Source: an uncultured Treponema sp.
Lineage (GTDB): Bacteria > Spirochaetota > Spirochaetia > Treponematales > Treponemataceae
Length of the DNA: 7,705 nucleotides
NCBI GenBank assembly: GCA_905373565.1
Contig: CAJPTT010000102.1
Location: forward strand, 1 to 7,705
Direction: 5' to 3'
This document shows positions 1 to 7,106 of the stretch, piece after piece. Position 1 is the stretch's first letter, and each line of letters begins with the position of its first letter. Under the pieces are notes generated by a model that saw nothing but the letters and a program-made list of their open reading frames with translations, searched no databases and was not told the origin of the DNA. The position numbers were made by a program, and so were the translations under genes.

Positions 1-699
1 GAATTCGCTTCCGATAAGGTAGAAGCGGTAACAAAAAACGGGGATAAAACCTTTACCGTGCAAACCGCCGGAACAACCTACACGGCGCTTGCCGTTATTC
101 TTGCTACGGGGGCGGAGCACCGCAGCCTCGGTGTAAAGGGCGAAAAAGAGTTACAGGGTAAGGGCGTTTCGTACTGCGCTACCTGCGACGGACCCTTCTT
201 TAGAAATAAGCATATTGTTGTGGTCGGCGGAGGGGATGCCGCTTGCGATGAGGCGCTTTTTCTTGCCAATTTGACGGATACCGTTACAATGGTGCACCGT
301 CGCGATACGTTCCGTGCGCAAAAAGCGCTCGTTACCCGGACATTAAACAATCCTCATATAACGGCGGTATTCGATACGACCGTTACGGAGATTAAAGGAA
401 CCGATAAGGTAACGGCAGTTGTACTGCGGAACGTAAAAACGCAGGAGGAACGAGAACTTGCCTGCGACGCAGTCTTCTTTTTTGTCGGTATGAATCCTAG
501 AACGGAGCTGTTCCCCGACGCAATGAAGGATGCAACGGGATATATCGTTACCGATGAGGATATGCGTACCTCTATCGAAGGGCTTTACGCGGCGGGTGAT
601 GTGCGCGCCAAGTCTTTCCGGCAAGTGGTTACGGCGGTTGCAGACGGCGCGATTGCCGCATACACGGCAGCGGCTTACATCGATACCCTGCGCAGTTAA
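1..699 (+). CDS. trxB: Thioredoxin reductase (NADPH), 3' part; 5' end outside the window
   Basis: Flavoenzyme that passes electrons from NADPH through FAD and a redox-active disulfide to thioredoxin in the cytoplasm. The frame is open from base 1, so the start lies upstream; 232 residues are visible of about 310-320 usual for the family. Fragment residue 1 is the Glu codon at base 1. Visible in order: an ATG motif (LATGAEHR) near residue 35; the catalytic CATC motif in SYCATCDGPFF, cysteines at 59 and 62; the NADPH-binding Rossmann loop VVGGGDAA at about 75-81; the HRR motif at 99-101 that contacts the NADP 2'-phosphate; and the C-terminal FAD motif GDVRAKSFRQ near 199-208, followed by ADGAIAA. 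No catalytic residue is missing in the visible part. By comparison with E. coli TrxB, roughly 75-80 N-terminal residues (first FAD dinucleotide fold) are outside. The next gene starts 5 bases after the TAA, suggesting co-transcription. Confidence 0.96.
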   Translation, partial: EFASDKVEAVTKNGDKTFTVQTAGTTYTALAVILATGAEHRSLGVKGEKELQGKGVSYCATCDGPFFRNKHIVVVGGGDAACDEALFLANLTDTVTMVHRRDTFRAQKALVTRTLNNPHITAVFDTTVTEIKGTDKVTAVVLRNVKTQEERELACDAVFFFVGMNPRTELFPDAMKDATGYIVTDEDMRTSIEGLYAAGDVRAKSFRQVVTAVADGAIAAYTAAAYIDTLRS

Positions 700-704
700 C
701 CGCT

Positions 705-2393
705 TTGCGTTGTAAACATCTTTTCGCCGCCGTCTTATTCGGCGCCGTGCTGCCGGTTTTACTACAGCTCAATACTCAACTGAACGCTCAAGCTCAAACA
801 GTCGGCCTTAAAACGCTGCCTGACTTTTACGACCCCGTACCCGCCGTGGAACTTGCCGACCGTATTACAGAGGCAATGACCGACGAAGAGCTGCTTGCTC
901 AAACCTTTATGTTCGGATGGGTGGGGCAGGCTCCGACCGACCTTTTGATGAGCTGGATTACCGAACGGAGCCTCGGCAGCATTAAGATATTCGGCTGGAA
1001 TACCGAGGACAGCGTTGAACTCGCAAAGGCGATCAGCCTTTTACAAAAAAAAGCCAACAGCACCCGCTTTCGCATTCCTCTCTTTGTTGCAACCGATCAG
1101 GAGGGCGGCTGGATACGCCATGTTAAGGGACGTACCTCGGAAACCCCCGGCAATCTTGCCATCGGCGCCTCCGGCTATCCGATAGACGCTTACTACGAAG
1201 GCTTTTATATAGCCCGCGAACTTTCGGCGCTTGGAATCAACCTCAATTTTGCACCGGCGGTAGACCTGTATACCAATCACGAATCTTCCATCATCGGGCC
1301 GCGCTCTTTCGGGCAGTCGCCGAAGGCGGCGGGAATTTTAGCTCGCGCTTTTATGCAGGGCAGTAAGAGAGCTGGCGTACTGACTACGGCCAAGCATTTT
1401 CCCGGGCATGGCGACACCGCACTTGACAGTCACGGAAAGCTGCCGAGTATCGCTATTTCCGGAGAGACCTTCTATAATCGCGAACTGGTACCGTTTCAGT
1501 ACCTTATCGAAGCGGGAATACCGGCCATTATGACCGGCCATCTCAACTTTCCTGTTGTATCGGAACACGGAGAGCCGGCCTCGTTCTCTCAACATTTACT
1601 GCAAACCGTATTGCGCGGGCAGCTGGGATTTAAGGGCTTAGTCATCACCGACGACATGATGATGATCGGAGCAATCCGCTATGCGGGCACGGTTGCCAAA
1701 GCGGTTCAGCTCGCACTTGAAGCAGGAAACGACATCATCGAATCTTCTACCACACCGCGTCTCTATGATGCGTTTTGGACGGAAAATTTACAGCGAATGC
1801 AGACGAACGAAACATTCAGGCTGCGGGTTAAGGACGCAGCGCGCAGGATTATCGAAACAAAACTTCGGTATTTCAAAAGCGGCAATGCGGTACCGCTGTA
1901 CCCCGATGTGTACGCTATTACCGAAAAACTGCCCGATGCGGAAGGTCAAGCCTTCTTTCTGTCCCTCGCAGCACGGGCGATAACAGTTGTTCGCGGCAAA
2001 TACATTCCGTATACAATAAAACCGGGAGAAAAGATATTACTTGCCGGTTCGTATTCCGCCTTTTTACAGGCAGGCTTAAAACGCTTTCCCGCTGCCAAAA
2101 CGAGTAATCTGTCGGATGGCATTTTTACCAAAACCGCTGCGAGCGATACCGTCATCTTCTGTCTTGCAAGCGATTCATCGCTCAAAGTCTTGCAGCGGCT
2201 CTATAAAACCTATCCCAAAAAACGGTATATTATTTTCTCTTGCCTTTCTCCGGTGCTTCTGTCGGGTATTCCGGAAATTCCCACTGCGATCGCCCTTTAC
2301 AGCTATGCACCGGTTTCGTTTACCGCAGGATTCGGAGCATTGCTCGGCGATTTTAAACCGCAGGGGAAACTCCCACTCGACGGAATCAATTAA
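705..2393 (+). CDS. Exported GH3 beta-N-acetylhexosaminidase, NagZ-like
   Basis: Glycoside hydrolase family 3 enzyme expected to remove terminal beta-linked N-acetylglucosamine, probably from peptidoglycan fragments. The 562 residues hold a signal peptide (basic RCKH, hydrophobic LFAAVLFGAVLPVLLQL, likely signal peptidase I cut after AQA at 28-30), a TIM-barrel GH3 domain at about 45-390, and a C-terminal alpha/beta domain at about 400-562 as in two-domain Bacillus-type NagZ. The NagZ signature KHFPGHGDTALDSH lies at 230-243; Asp241 and His243 form the acid/base dyad known from this subfamily. The nucleophile should be Asp316 in VITDDMMM. KHVKGR-type substrate-loop residues appear as RHVKGRTSETPGN (138-150). 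The start is TTG: it is the only start after the in-frame stop at 597 that keeps the signal peptide; GTG 747 would remove its basic end. No Shine-Dalgarno is evident, so coupling to trxB is likely. The exact substrate (muropeptide or other GlcNAc glycan) is not shown by sequence. Confidence 0.9.
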   Translation: MRCKHLFAAVLFGAVLPVLLQLNTQLNAQAQTVGLKTLPDFYDPVPAVELADRITEAMTDEELLAQTFMFGWVGQAPTDLLMSWITERSLGSIKIFGWNTEDSVELAKAISLLQKKANSTRFRIPLFVATDQEGGWIRHVKGRTSETPGNLAIGASGYPIDAYYEGFYIARELSALGINLNFAPAVDLYTNHESSIIGPRSFGQSPKAAGILARAFMQGSKRAGVLTTAKHFPGHGDTALDSHGKLPSIAISGETFYNRELVPFQYLIEAGIPAIMTGHLNFPVVSEHGEPASFSQHLLQTVLRGQLGFKGLVITDDMMMIGAIRYAGTVAKAVQLALEAGNDIIESSTTPRLYDAFWTENLQRMQTNETFRLRVKDAARRIIETKLRYFKSGNAVPLYPDVYAITEKLPDAEGQAFFLSLAARAITVVRGKYIPYTIKPGEKILLAGSYSAFLQAGLKRFPAAKTSNLSDGIFTKTAASDTVIFCLASDSSLKVLQRLYKTYPKKRYIIFSCLSPVLLSGIPEIPTAIALYSYAPVSFTAGFGALLGDFKPQGKLPLDGIN

Positions 2394-2403
2394 CGGGAAC
2401 GAA

Positions 2404-2436
2404 GTTATCCTAAAAGCAACCGACTTTTGGGATAGC
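2404..2436. repeat. 13-bp imperfect stem-loop between the GH3 gene and mutS2
   Basis: Arms 2404-2416 (GTTATCCTAAAAG) and 2424-2436 (CTTTTGGGATAGC) pair over 13 positions with two G-U wobbles and no mismatches around a 7-base loop (CAACCGA). It begins 11 bases after the GH3 stop codon. No T-run follows on the + strand, so it is not a classical intrinsic terminator. It could be an mRNA 3'-end stabiliser, a processing site, or an attenuating structure separating the GH3 and mutS2 parts of the transcript. The structure is seen directly; any role is inferred. Confidence 0.6.
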
Positions 2437-2471
2437 CCGCGCTTAACCGTAACGGATAAACGGATATAATC

Positions 2472-2475
2472 AGGA
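2472..2475 (+). promoter_or_regulatory. Ribosome binding site of mutS2
   Basis: AGGA lies 6 bases upstream of the ATG at 2482. It supports this ATG as the start; the encoded N-terminus (MTAHTLEVLEFFRIAEII) also matches the usual beginning of MutS2 proteins. Confidence 0.7.
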
Positions 2476-2481
2476 AATTAA

Positions 2482-4914
2482 ATGACAGCGCATACATTAG
2501 AAGTTTTAGAATTTTTCCGCATTGCGGAGATTATCGCAGGCTATTGCAAATCGGAAGAGGCGCGAGCACGTTGCCTACAAAAACGGCCGCTGCAAGATGC
2601 GGCGGAGATTACCGCAGCAAAGGAGCTGGGACGGGATATTCTCTCGTTTTTGCAAGCTGATGAACCGCTTCCGATTAAAAACCTCCCGCCGCTCGCTTCC
2701 GTGTTAAAACAGCTTCATACTGTCGGTGTTTGCCTTACCGTAGAGGAACTCTACGCGGCGGGGCTTTTGGCGTTGCAAGTCGGTGAATTGAAGGCATGGG
2801 CTGCAAAGCAAAAGCGGACGGACAGCGCCGCGTGCCCACTCATCGAATCGATACCGCCGCTTCCGCAAACCGAGCAGGCGGTGTTTTCTTTTATCGACAA
2901 AACCGGCGCGCTGCGGGAGATACCCTCACTGACGGCTATCCGAAAAAAGATGCAGCGTATCGAAGCCGATATCGAAAAGACAATGCGGAGTTACTGCATC
3001 GACGAGTCTACCAAGGGAATGCTGCAAACGCCTGCGCCCGTGCTGCGGAACGGCAGGCAGGTTATCGCCGTGCGTTCCACCTTTAAGGGGCGGATTAAGG
3101 GCATTATCCACGAATACTCCCAGACGGGGCAAAGCTTTTACCTTGAACCTGAAAGCATTGTGCTGCGTAATAACGAATTGATGCGGGCGCAGGCTGAGTA
3201 TGAACAGGAGCTGCACCGCCTGTTGGTGAGCATCAGCGCAAAGCTCGCAGCGGAGGCGGATGCGCTTGAGCAGGCATACGGGCTTGTGCTGGATATGGAT
3301 TGCGCTGCGGCGGCCGCCCGCTGGGCATATACGGAAAACGGTGTGTTTGTACCCGACACGGGGAATTCTCAATACTTTTATTTACAGGCGGCGCGGCACC
3401 CGCTACTCGGTGCGGCGGCGGTTCCTATCGACCTTAAATTGACGGCGGAAGAGCGGATATTGATTATCACCGGCCCGAACACCGGCGGCAAAACCGTCAG
3501 CTTAAAGACCGCCGCCCTCTTTGTTCTATTAAACCAAACCGGCTGGCCGGTACTCGCAGGGGAAGAAACGCGCCTGCCGGTGTTCCGCTATGTCGGCTGC
3601 GCTATCGGAGATGAGCAGTCGCTCGACCGCTCGCTTTCGACCTTTTCCGCCTATATGCGCACCGTTGGGGAGCTTTTGGCGGCGGCGGATGAGGAAAGCC
3701 TTATTCTCCTCGACGAACTCGGCAGCGGCACCGACCCTCAAGAGGGCGGCGCACTCGCCATGGCGATTTTGGATGAGCTGTTTGCCCGCCGCTCGCGGGT
3801 CTTTGTAACGAGCCATCACGGTGTGTTAAAAAACTATGCGTACCGGAAAAGCGGCTGCGTGAATGCCTCCGTATCCTTTGACGAGGCGACGTTGCGCCCT
3901 TCATACCGGATACTGATGGGCATCCCCGGTGAAAGCCGCGCCGTCGATATTGCGGAAAAAAACGGATTAAGCCCCGACGTTATCCGCGCTGCGCGTGCGT
4001 ATATGGCGGACAGTTCCGCCGATGCCGCCGCCCTCATCAAGGGGTTGATGGAAAAGCATGAGCAGCTTGCGGTCTTTGAGCGGGAAAAGAACGAGACGGA
4101 AAAAGCATTGCGGGAAAAACAGCGTCGCTTCGATTTAAACGCGCTCAAGCTCCGTCAAAAGGAGCAAGTCCTCCGCTCGCAGGGATATAAACGCTTGAAC
4201 GATTTATTCGAGCAAAAACGCAACGAAATAGAAAACCTCGTGCGGGAGATTCAAGAAGGAGAACTTACGCACGAAAAGACGAGTAAGCTTAAACAGTTTT
4301 TTGCCGATTTCGGAAAAATGCTTGCGGAAGAACAAACGGATATCTGCACTGAACAGGAGGAACTTTCCGCCCTACAGCAGGCGCTTCGAAATCGTGAGCA
4401 GGAACAAGGGCACGGAAAACCTGCAAACGGTCTGCCTGCAACCGGCGCTTCGGTAAGCGAACTACTAACCGAAGGCATGGAAGTGTTTATTCCTCACCTG
4501 CACCGGCGCGGCGTCATTATCCGGAAAGAAAAAAAGAACTGGCTGGTGGCGGTCGATACCGTTAAGATGACATTCCCCGCCGACAAACTTGAGCTGCTTA
4601 ACACATCAGCCTCTGCACCGTTGCGCACGCCGCAGGTTGTGGTAGAAGCGGAGCTGCACAAGGAGAGCCGTCCCGAACTTGAGCTGCGTCTACTTGGCAT
4701 GAGGCTTGAGGAAGCGGAAAAACACTTACAAAATCAGCTCGATCTCGCTCTGATGCACAATATGCAGGAATTTTCGATTATACACGGGAAAGGAAACGGC
4801 ATATTGCAAACGATGGTACAGGAAAAGCTCGCGGCAGCTCCATATATTGCGGAATTTTTCTTCGCCCGCCCCGAACACGGCGGCACCGGCAAGACGATTG
4901 TGCGCCTACGGTAG
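2482..4914 (+). CDS. mutS2: MutS2 family ATPase with C-terminal Smr domain
   Basis: Cytoplasmic MutS-like ATPase lacking the mismatch-reading domain of MutS1. Family members suppress recombination, and in Bacillus the protein (RqcU) acts on collided ribosomes. Length 810 residues is near the usual 780-800. Visible: core/lever region 1-300 with the conserved clamp segment (RNGRQVIAVRSTFKGRIKGIIHE, about 189-211, here cited by ends only); Walker A GPNTGGKT at 331-338; Walker B LILLDE at 407-412 followed by LGSGTDP; the TSHH switch at 443-446; a charged coiled coil at about 520-645; a KOW/SH3-like segment at about 663-706; and an Smr domain at about 728-810 with HGKG at 768-771. The Smr entry motif is odd: it reads ELELRLLGMR (732-741) instead of the usual E-L-D-L-R-G-M-R, meaning either Asp-to-Glu plus two inserted leucines, or loss of Asp and Arg. 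ATPase motifs are intact. It follows the GH3 gene by 88 bases. Confidence 0.95.
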   Translation: MTAHTLEVLEFFRIAEIIAGYCKSEEARARCLQKRPLQDAAEITAAKELGRDILSFLQADEPLPIKNLPPLASVLKQLHTVGVCLTVEELYAAGLLALQVGELKAWAAKQKRTDSAACPLIESIPPLPQTEQAVFSFIDKTGALREIPSLTAIRKKMQRIEADIEKTMRSYCIDESTKGMLQTPAPVLRNGRQVIAVRSTFKGRIKGIIHEYSQTGQSFYLEPESIVLRNNELMRAQAEYEQELHRLLVSISAKLAAEADALEQAYGLVLDMDCAAAAARWAYTENGVFVPDTGNSQYFYLQAARHPLLGAAAVPIDLKLTAEERILIITGPNTGGKTVSLKTAALFVLLNQTGWPVLAGEETRLPVFRYVGCAIGDEQSLDRSLSTFSAYMRTVGELLAAADEESLILLDELGSGTDPQEGGALAMAILDELFARRSRVFVTSHHGVLKNYAYRKSGCVNASVSFDEATLRPSYRILMGIPGESRAVDIAEKNGLSPDVIRAARAYMADSSADAAALIKGLMEKHEQLAVFEREKNETEKALREKQRRFDLNALKLRQKEQVLRSQGYKRLNDLFEQKRNEIENLVREIQEGELTHEKTSKLKQFFADFGKMLAEEQTDICTEQEELSALQQALRNREQEQGHGKPANGLPATGASVSELLTEGMEVFIPHLHRRGVIIRKEKKNWLVAVDTVKMTFPADKLELLNTSASAPLRTPQVVVEAELHKESRPELELRLLGMRLEEAEKHLQNQLDLALMHNMQEFSIIHGKGNGILQTMVQEKLAAAPYIAEFFFARPEHGGTGKTIVRLR

Positions 4915-4927
4915 TTGGGCGCCTGCA

Positions 4928-4948
4928 AAAAACTCAGGTATAGTTTTT
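4928..4948. terminator. Weak bidirectional terminator between convergent genes
   Basis: The 46-base gap between mutS2 and the convergent HD-GYP gene holds an A/T-rich inverted repeat, AAAAACT (4928-4934) and AGTTTTT (4942-4948), around a 7-base loop. Each arm supplies a T-run on one strand, T5 at 4944-4948 on + and T6 at 4932-4927 on -. A separate GC-rich stem (4902-4908 with 4916-4922, including one wobble) overlaps the mutS2 stop codon but has no T-run next to it. Position between two gene ends favours a terminator; the A/T stem is weak, so confidence is low. Confidence 0.35.
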
Positions 4949-4960
4949 AGAGGTTTCCGG

Positions 4961-6136
4961 TTATTTTTTCTTTTTGCCTTTGCCGAGAGCCGCGATCCAT
5001 TCTTCCCTTCGTGCGGGGCGCATAATACGAATACCGTCCATTGAGGTGCGAATCGCTTCCGAAAAAGCTTCTTTTGCAGATTTATCGATAACACGTACAA
5101 TGGGAAAACGAGGATCCTCCGAATTATTGTCGATAACCTGTGCAACAGTATTATTCGAAAGGTAAACAAAACTGCCGATAGGGAAAAACGACAGCGCGTT
5201 CAAAAGCGCTTTCAGCACCTCCTCATCGTATTGCGATGACTCTTTCCGTAAAACATTTAATAAACCTGTTGCAGGGTCTTCGGCTTTTTTATATTTACGC
5301 TCTCCTACCATTGCTTCATAAGAACAGGCCACCGCAATAATCTTTCCGTAAAGGGAAATTTTTTCTCCGGTCAGTTTTTGAGGATACCCCGTACCGTTTT
5401 CCCGTTCGTGATGATCGAGCGTGCCAAGACAAACCGGCAGCGGAAACTTCGCTTTTTTTAATATTTTACAGGAAAGCACCGGATGTACATATAAGTATTT
5501 TTTTTCCTCATCCGATAGTTCACCCGACCTGGAATAAATATCTTCATTAATGTGAATAAGGCCTATCTCATGCAGCAAGGTGGAAGTCGCTAATTCTACG
5601 AGCTGATGATTTTGCATTTTAAGTTCCATTCCGATGACAATAGCAAAAACTGCCGAACGAAGCGAATGGGTAACAAGAAAATGCTCCACATTATACGGCA
5701 TAATAGATTGTAAAATAAGCACCGCTTGCCGGTTTTCTTGCACAAAGGTACAGAGGTTTTTCATTTCGGCAAGTATCTTTTCGGTATTAAGCGATTGACT
5801 GTTACGGTAAGATGCATATACTTCGGTAGTAAAAGCATAAAATTTTTGATAAGTCTTTTCTACCAGTTCCCCCGAAAGCTTTTGTTCCGGCGATATTTTG
5901 GCATCCTTACTCGTATCATCGGCTTTTTCTCCGGCCTTATCCCCTTTTTTTTGCGGATATGTCTCAGTTACGCTCCCTTTTGTATAGAGAAGTGTAAACT
6001 GCCATTCGGAAAGCAGCCTTTTCAATTCATCCGAAAAACAGCTTTCCTGTGTAAACAACAAAAACTTTTTATCAATGTACACATCCTCCGTAAAATACAC
6101 GGGGGTTTTTAGCTCTAAAAGTTTCAATGTATTCAC
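4961..6136 (-). CDS. HD-GYP family protein with variant active-site residues
   Basis: HD-GYP domains normally hydrolyse cyclic-di-GMP with a bound metal cluster in the cytoplasm. The 391 residues show a short N-terminal segment (1-57, with FTEDVYIDKKFLLF), a charged Lys/Asp/Glu-rich linker (about 58-88), the HD-GYP domain (about 120-320) and a C-terminal segment ending in GKGKKKK. Motifs: His157 in THSLR; LLHEIGLI at 187-194, where the family has HDIGK; HP at 218-219; HHERENGTGYP at 242-252, matching HHExxxGxGYP; and AVACSYEAM at 268-276, where the family has ADxYDA. Two expected metal ligands are therefore changed (Asp to Glu190, Asp to Cys271), and the HDIGK lysine is Leu193. It may be an active variant, a phosphodiesterase of altered specificity, or a c-di-GMP-binding sensor. 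No membrane helix or receiver domain is seen. The GTG start is chosen because AGGAG lies 9 bases upstream. It converges on mutS2 and diverges from the gene at 6216. Confidence 0.88.
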   Translation of the reverse strand: MNTLKLLELKTPVYFTEDVYIDKKFLLFTQESCFSDELKRLLSEWQFTLLYTKGSVTETYPQKKGDKAGEKADDTSKDAKISPEQKLSGELVEKTYQKFYAFTTEVYASYRNSQSLNTEKILAEMKNLCTFVQENRQAVLILQSIMPYNVEHFLVTHSLRSAVFAIVIGMELKMQNHQLVELATSTLLHEIGLIHINEDIYSRSGELSDEEKKYLYVHPVLSCKILKKAKFPLPVCLGTLDHHERENGTGYPQKLTGEKISLYGKIIAVACSYEAMVGERKYKKAEDPATGLLNVLRKESSQYDEEVLKALLNALSFFPIGSFVYLSNNTVAQVIDNNSEDPRFPIVRVIDKSAKEAFSEAIRTSMDGIRIMRPARREEWIAALGKGKKKK

Positions 6137-6145
6137 TTAAATATG

Positions 6146-6150
6146 CTCCT
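6146..6150 (-). promoter_or_regulatory. Ribosome binding site of the HD-GYP gene
   Basis: The - strand reads AGGAG here, with 9 bases before GTG at 6136-6134. It decides in favour of this GTG start, since no ATG lies at an equivalent distance. Confidence 0.8.
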
Positions 6151-6203
6151 GTAGTACACTGAGAATGTGATTAAAAAACTTCGCGCCATATCTATATGAT
6201 TAT

Positions 6204-6208
6204 AGGAG
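6204..6208 (+). promoter_or_regulatory. Ribosome binding site of the two-helix membrane-protein gene
   Basis: AGGAG with 7 bases to the ATG at 6216, a canonical arrangement that fixes the start of the following gene. Confidence 0.85.
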
Positions 6209-6215
6209 ATTTTGA

Positions 6216-7049
6216 ATGAAATTAAAAGTGCTTATGATAATCTTCAACGTTGTTCTGTTAACCATTTTCTTTACAGTGCTTTCTTTCTCATTCTTTACTG
6301 CCGGTACTGAATTTATCGGCAGTTTTTTCAAAAACTACTGGATATTCGTCCTTTTTTTTATGTTTCTCTTTCTGGGAATGAATATTTTTTTCATCACTAA
6401 CCGGAAGCTGATAACAACCCTTGAATCGGATGATTGGCCGGCGCTTTCTCTCTATCTGGAAACGGAAATTTTTGAAAAGCATCATCTTACCGCTAAAAAA
6501 GTACGGTTGCTGTGTGAAATCAGTATTTTACTCGGAGATTTTGAAATATTAAAACGGCTTGAACGTGTTCTTGAAGAGCATAAACCCGGATATATCAAAA
6601 CTTTTGCGTCCCGTTTTGCCGCCGCCAAGTTACTTTCAAACGATTATCAAGGACTTGCCGAATTTATGGCTCGCACTGTCGTACAATCGCATGAAACTTC
6701 CCCGTGGGTATCGTTTTACGATGCATTCTCGGCACAGATGTTGAGACGCTATCGTGAGGCCGCGGAAAAGTTTTCGCGTATGCTGGAAACGGAACAAGAA
6801 CCGCTTGTCCGGCTGCTTGGCGTCTATTTTATGGCCTACGGCCTCTATCATTATCTCGGAATCGATAAGGATGATGCGGATAAACGGATTGAAGCCGAAA
6901 AACGAAAATTAAAAAAGCATTCTTTGCAGTATTGGAAAAAATACGCACAGAAAGAAAAACAAAATATTCATGTGCTCGTTCTCACAAAAGCAATCGATGA
7001 CGCATTGATTTGGCTTTTTAAAGAAGATGACATCAAGGCAACGAAGTAG
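6216..7049 (+). CDS. Unrecognised membrane protein, two N-terminal helices and helical cytoplasmic tail
   Basis: Not assigned to a named family. The 277-residue protein starts with a hydrophobic helix (about 5-29), a short loop with charged residues (about 30-40), and a second helix (about 41-61) followed by NRK. By the positive-inside rule (basic MKLK start, NRK after helix 2) both ends should be cytoplasmic with a very short outside loop. Residues about 65-277 are predicted helical and amphipathic; pairs such as RLLCEISILLGDFEILKRLE and SFYDAFSAQMLRRYREAAEK look like degenerate TPR-type hairpins (Ala, Gly and Tyr at helix-packing spacing), which suggests a protein-binding scaffold. No catalytic motif is seen. 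Residues 222-250 are very Lys/Glu-rich. It diverges from the HD-GYP gene, so shared regulation is possible. The final 15 codons and the stop are exactly repeated downstream at 7140-7187. Confidence 0.85.
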   Translation: MKLKVLMIIFNVVLLTIFFTVLSFSFFTAGTEFIGSFFKNYWIFVLFFMFLFLGMNIFFITNRKLITTLESDDWPALSLYLETEIFEKHHLTAKKVRLLCEISILLGDFEILKRLERVLEEHKPGYIKTFASRFAAAKLLSNDYQGLAEFMARTVVQSHETSPWVSFYDAFSAQMLRRYREAAEKFSRMLETEQEPLVRLLGVYFMAYGLYHYLGIDKDDADKRIEAEKRKLKKHSLQYWKKYAQKEKQNIHVLVLTKAIDDALIWLFKEDDIKATK

Positions 7050-7056
7050 ATATGCC
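7002..7056 (+). repeat. 55-bp perfect direct repeat, copy 1 (3' end of the membrane-protein gene)
   Basis: The copy begins exactly at the Ala codon of the final ALIWLFKEDDIKATK, includes the TAG at 7047-7049, and extends 7 bases past it. It is identical at all 55 positions to 7140-7194, with an offset of 138 bases. Perfect identity, including non-coding bases, points to a recent event. Confidence 0.97.
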
Positions 7057-7061
7057 ATATC
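7049..7061. repeat. 13-base palindrome at the junction after repeat copy 1
   Basis: GATATG (7049-7054), one base, then CATATC (7056-7061) form a perfect inverted repeat centred on base 7055, one base before the boundary of the direct repeat at 7056/7057. The first inserted bases are thus the complement of the last copied ones. Confidence 0.7.
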
Positions 7062-7066
7062 CAGCG

Positions 7067-7083
7067 CTTTTGCAAATAGACGG
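7067..7083 (+). repeat. 17-bp inverted repeat, left arm
   Basis: CTTTTGCAAATAGACGG is complementary to 7193-7209 (CCGTCTATTTTCAAAAG) at 16 of 17 positions; the pair encloses 109 bases. The right arm begins in the last two bases of direct-repeat copy 2 and continues into the sequence before the - strand terminator. Confidence 0.92.
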
Positions 7084-7090
7084 TACAGCT

Positions 7091-7104
7091 GCTAGGAGCC
7101 TAGC
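7091..7104. repeat. Short stem-loop inside the inserted segment
   Basis: GCTAGG (7091-7096) and CCTAGC (7099-7104) are perfectly complementary around AG; in RNA the closing pairs would open to leave a 4-base loop. It lies between the arms of the 17-bp inverted repeat. Confidence 0.65.
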
Positions 7105-7106
7105 CG

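Larger units (their letters stand above)
6137..6215. promoter_or_regulatory. Divergent promoter region of the HD-GYP and membrane-protein genes
   Basis: Seventy-nine AT-rich bases separate the two divergent starts, so both promoters should lie here or overlap the gene ends. Candidates are weak. On the - strand there is a perfect TATAAT (6204-6199) with only poor -35 matches 16-17 bases away, which would give a leader of about 55 bases. On the + strand TTCACT (6132-6137) and TACACT (6155-6160), 17 bases apart, would leave a leader of about 50 bases. A closer + strand TATGAT (6195-6200) would start transcription inside the ribosome binding site and is unlikely. A small hairpin (6192-6196 with 6201-6205) touches the AGGAG of the + gene. 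Confidence 0.4.

Noticed and set aside
1..6. Window begins exactly with GAATTC (EcoRI), which could mark a cloned fragment end
   Set aside because: A second GAATTC occurs at 3363 and the reading frame of trxB simply continues from base 1; chance cannot be excluded and nothing else suggests a cloning junction.
2443..2470. Promoter-like pair TTAACC and perfect TATAAT just before mutS2
   Set aside because: Transcription would start around 2477, after the AGGA ribosome binding site and about 5 bases before the ATG, giving an almost leaderless mRNA. The TATAAT more likely arises by chance in AT-rich sequence.
2926..3372. 148-codon open frame on the - strand inside mutS2
   Set aside because: It lies wholly within a well-conserved coding region, has no ribosome site, and its translation shows no recognisable domain; it is a reading-frame shadow.
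5726..6112. 128-codon open frame on the + strand opposite the HD-GYP gene
   Set aside because: Its Phe/Leu/Ile-rich translation reflects the antisense of Lys/Glu-rich codons in the real gene; no ribosome site was seen.
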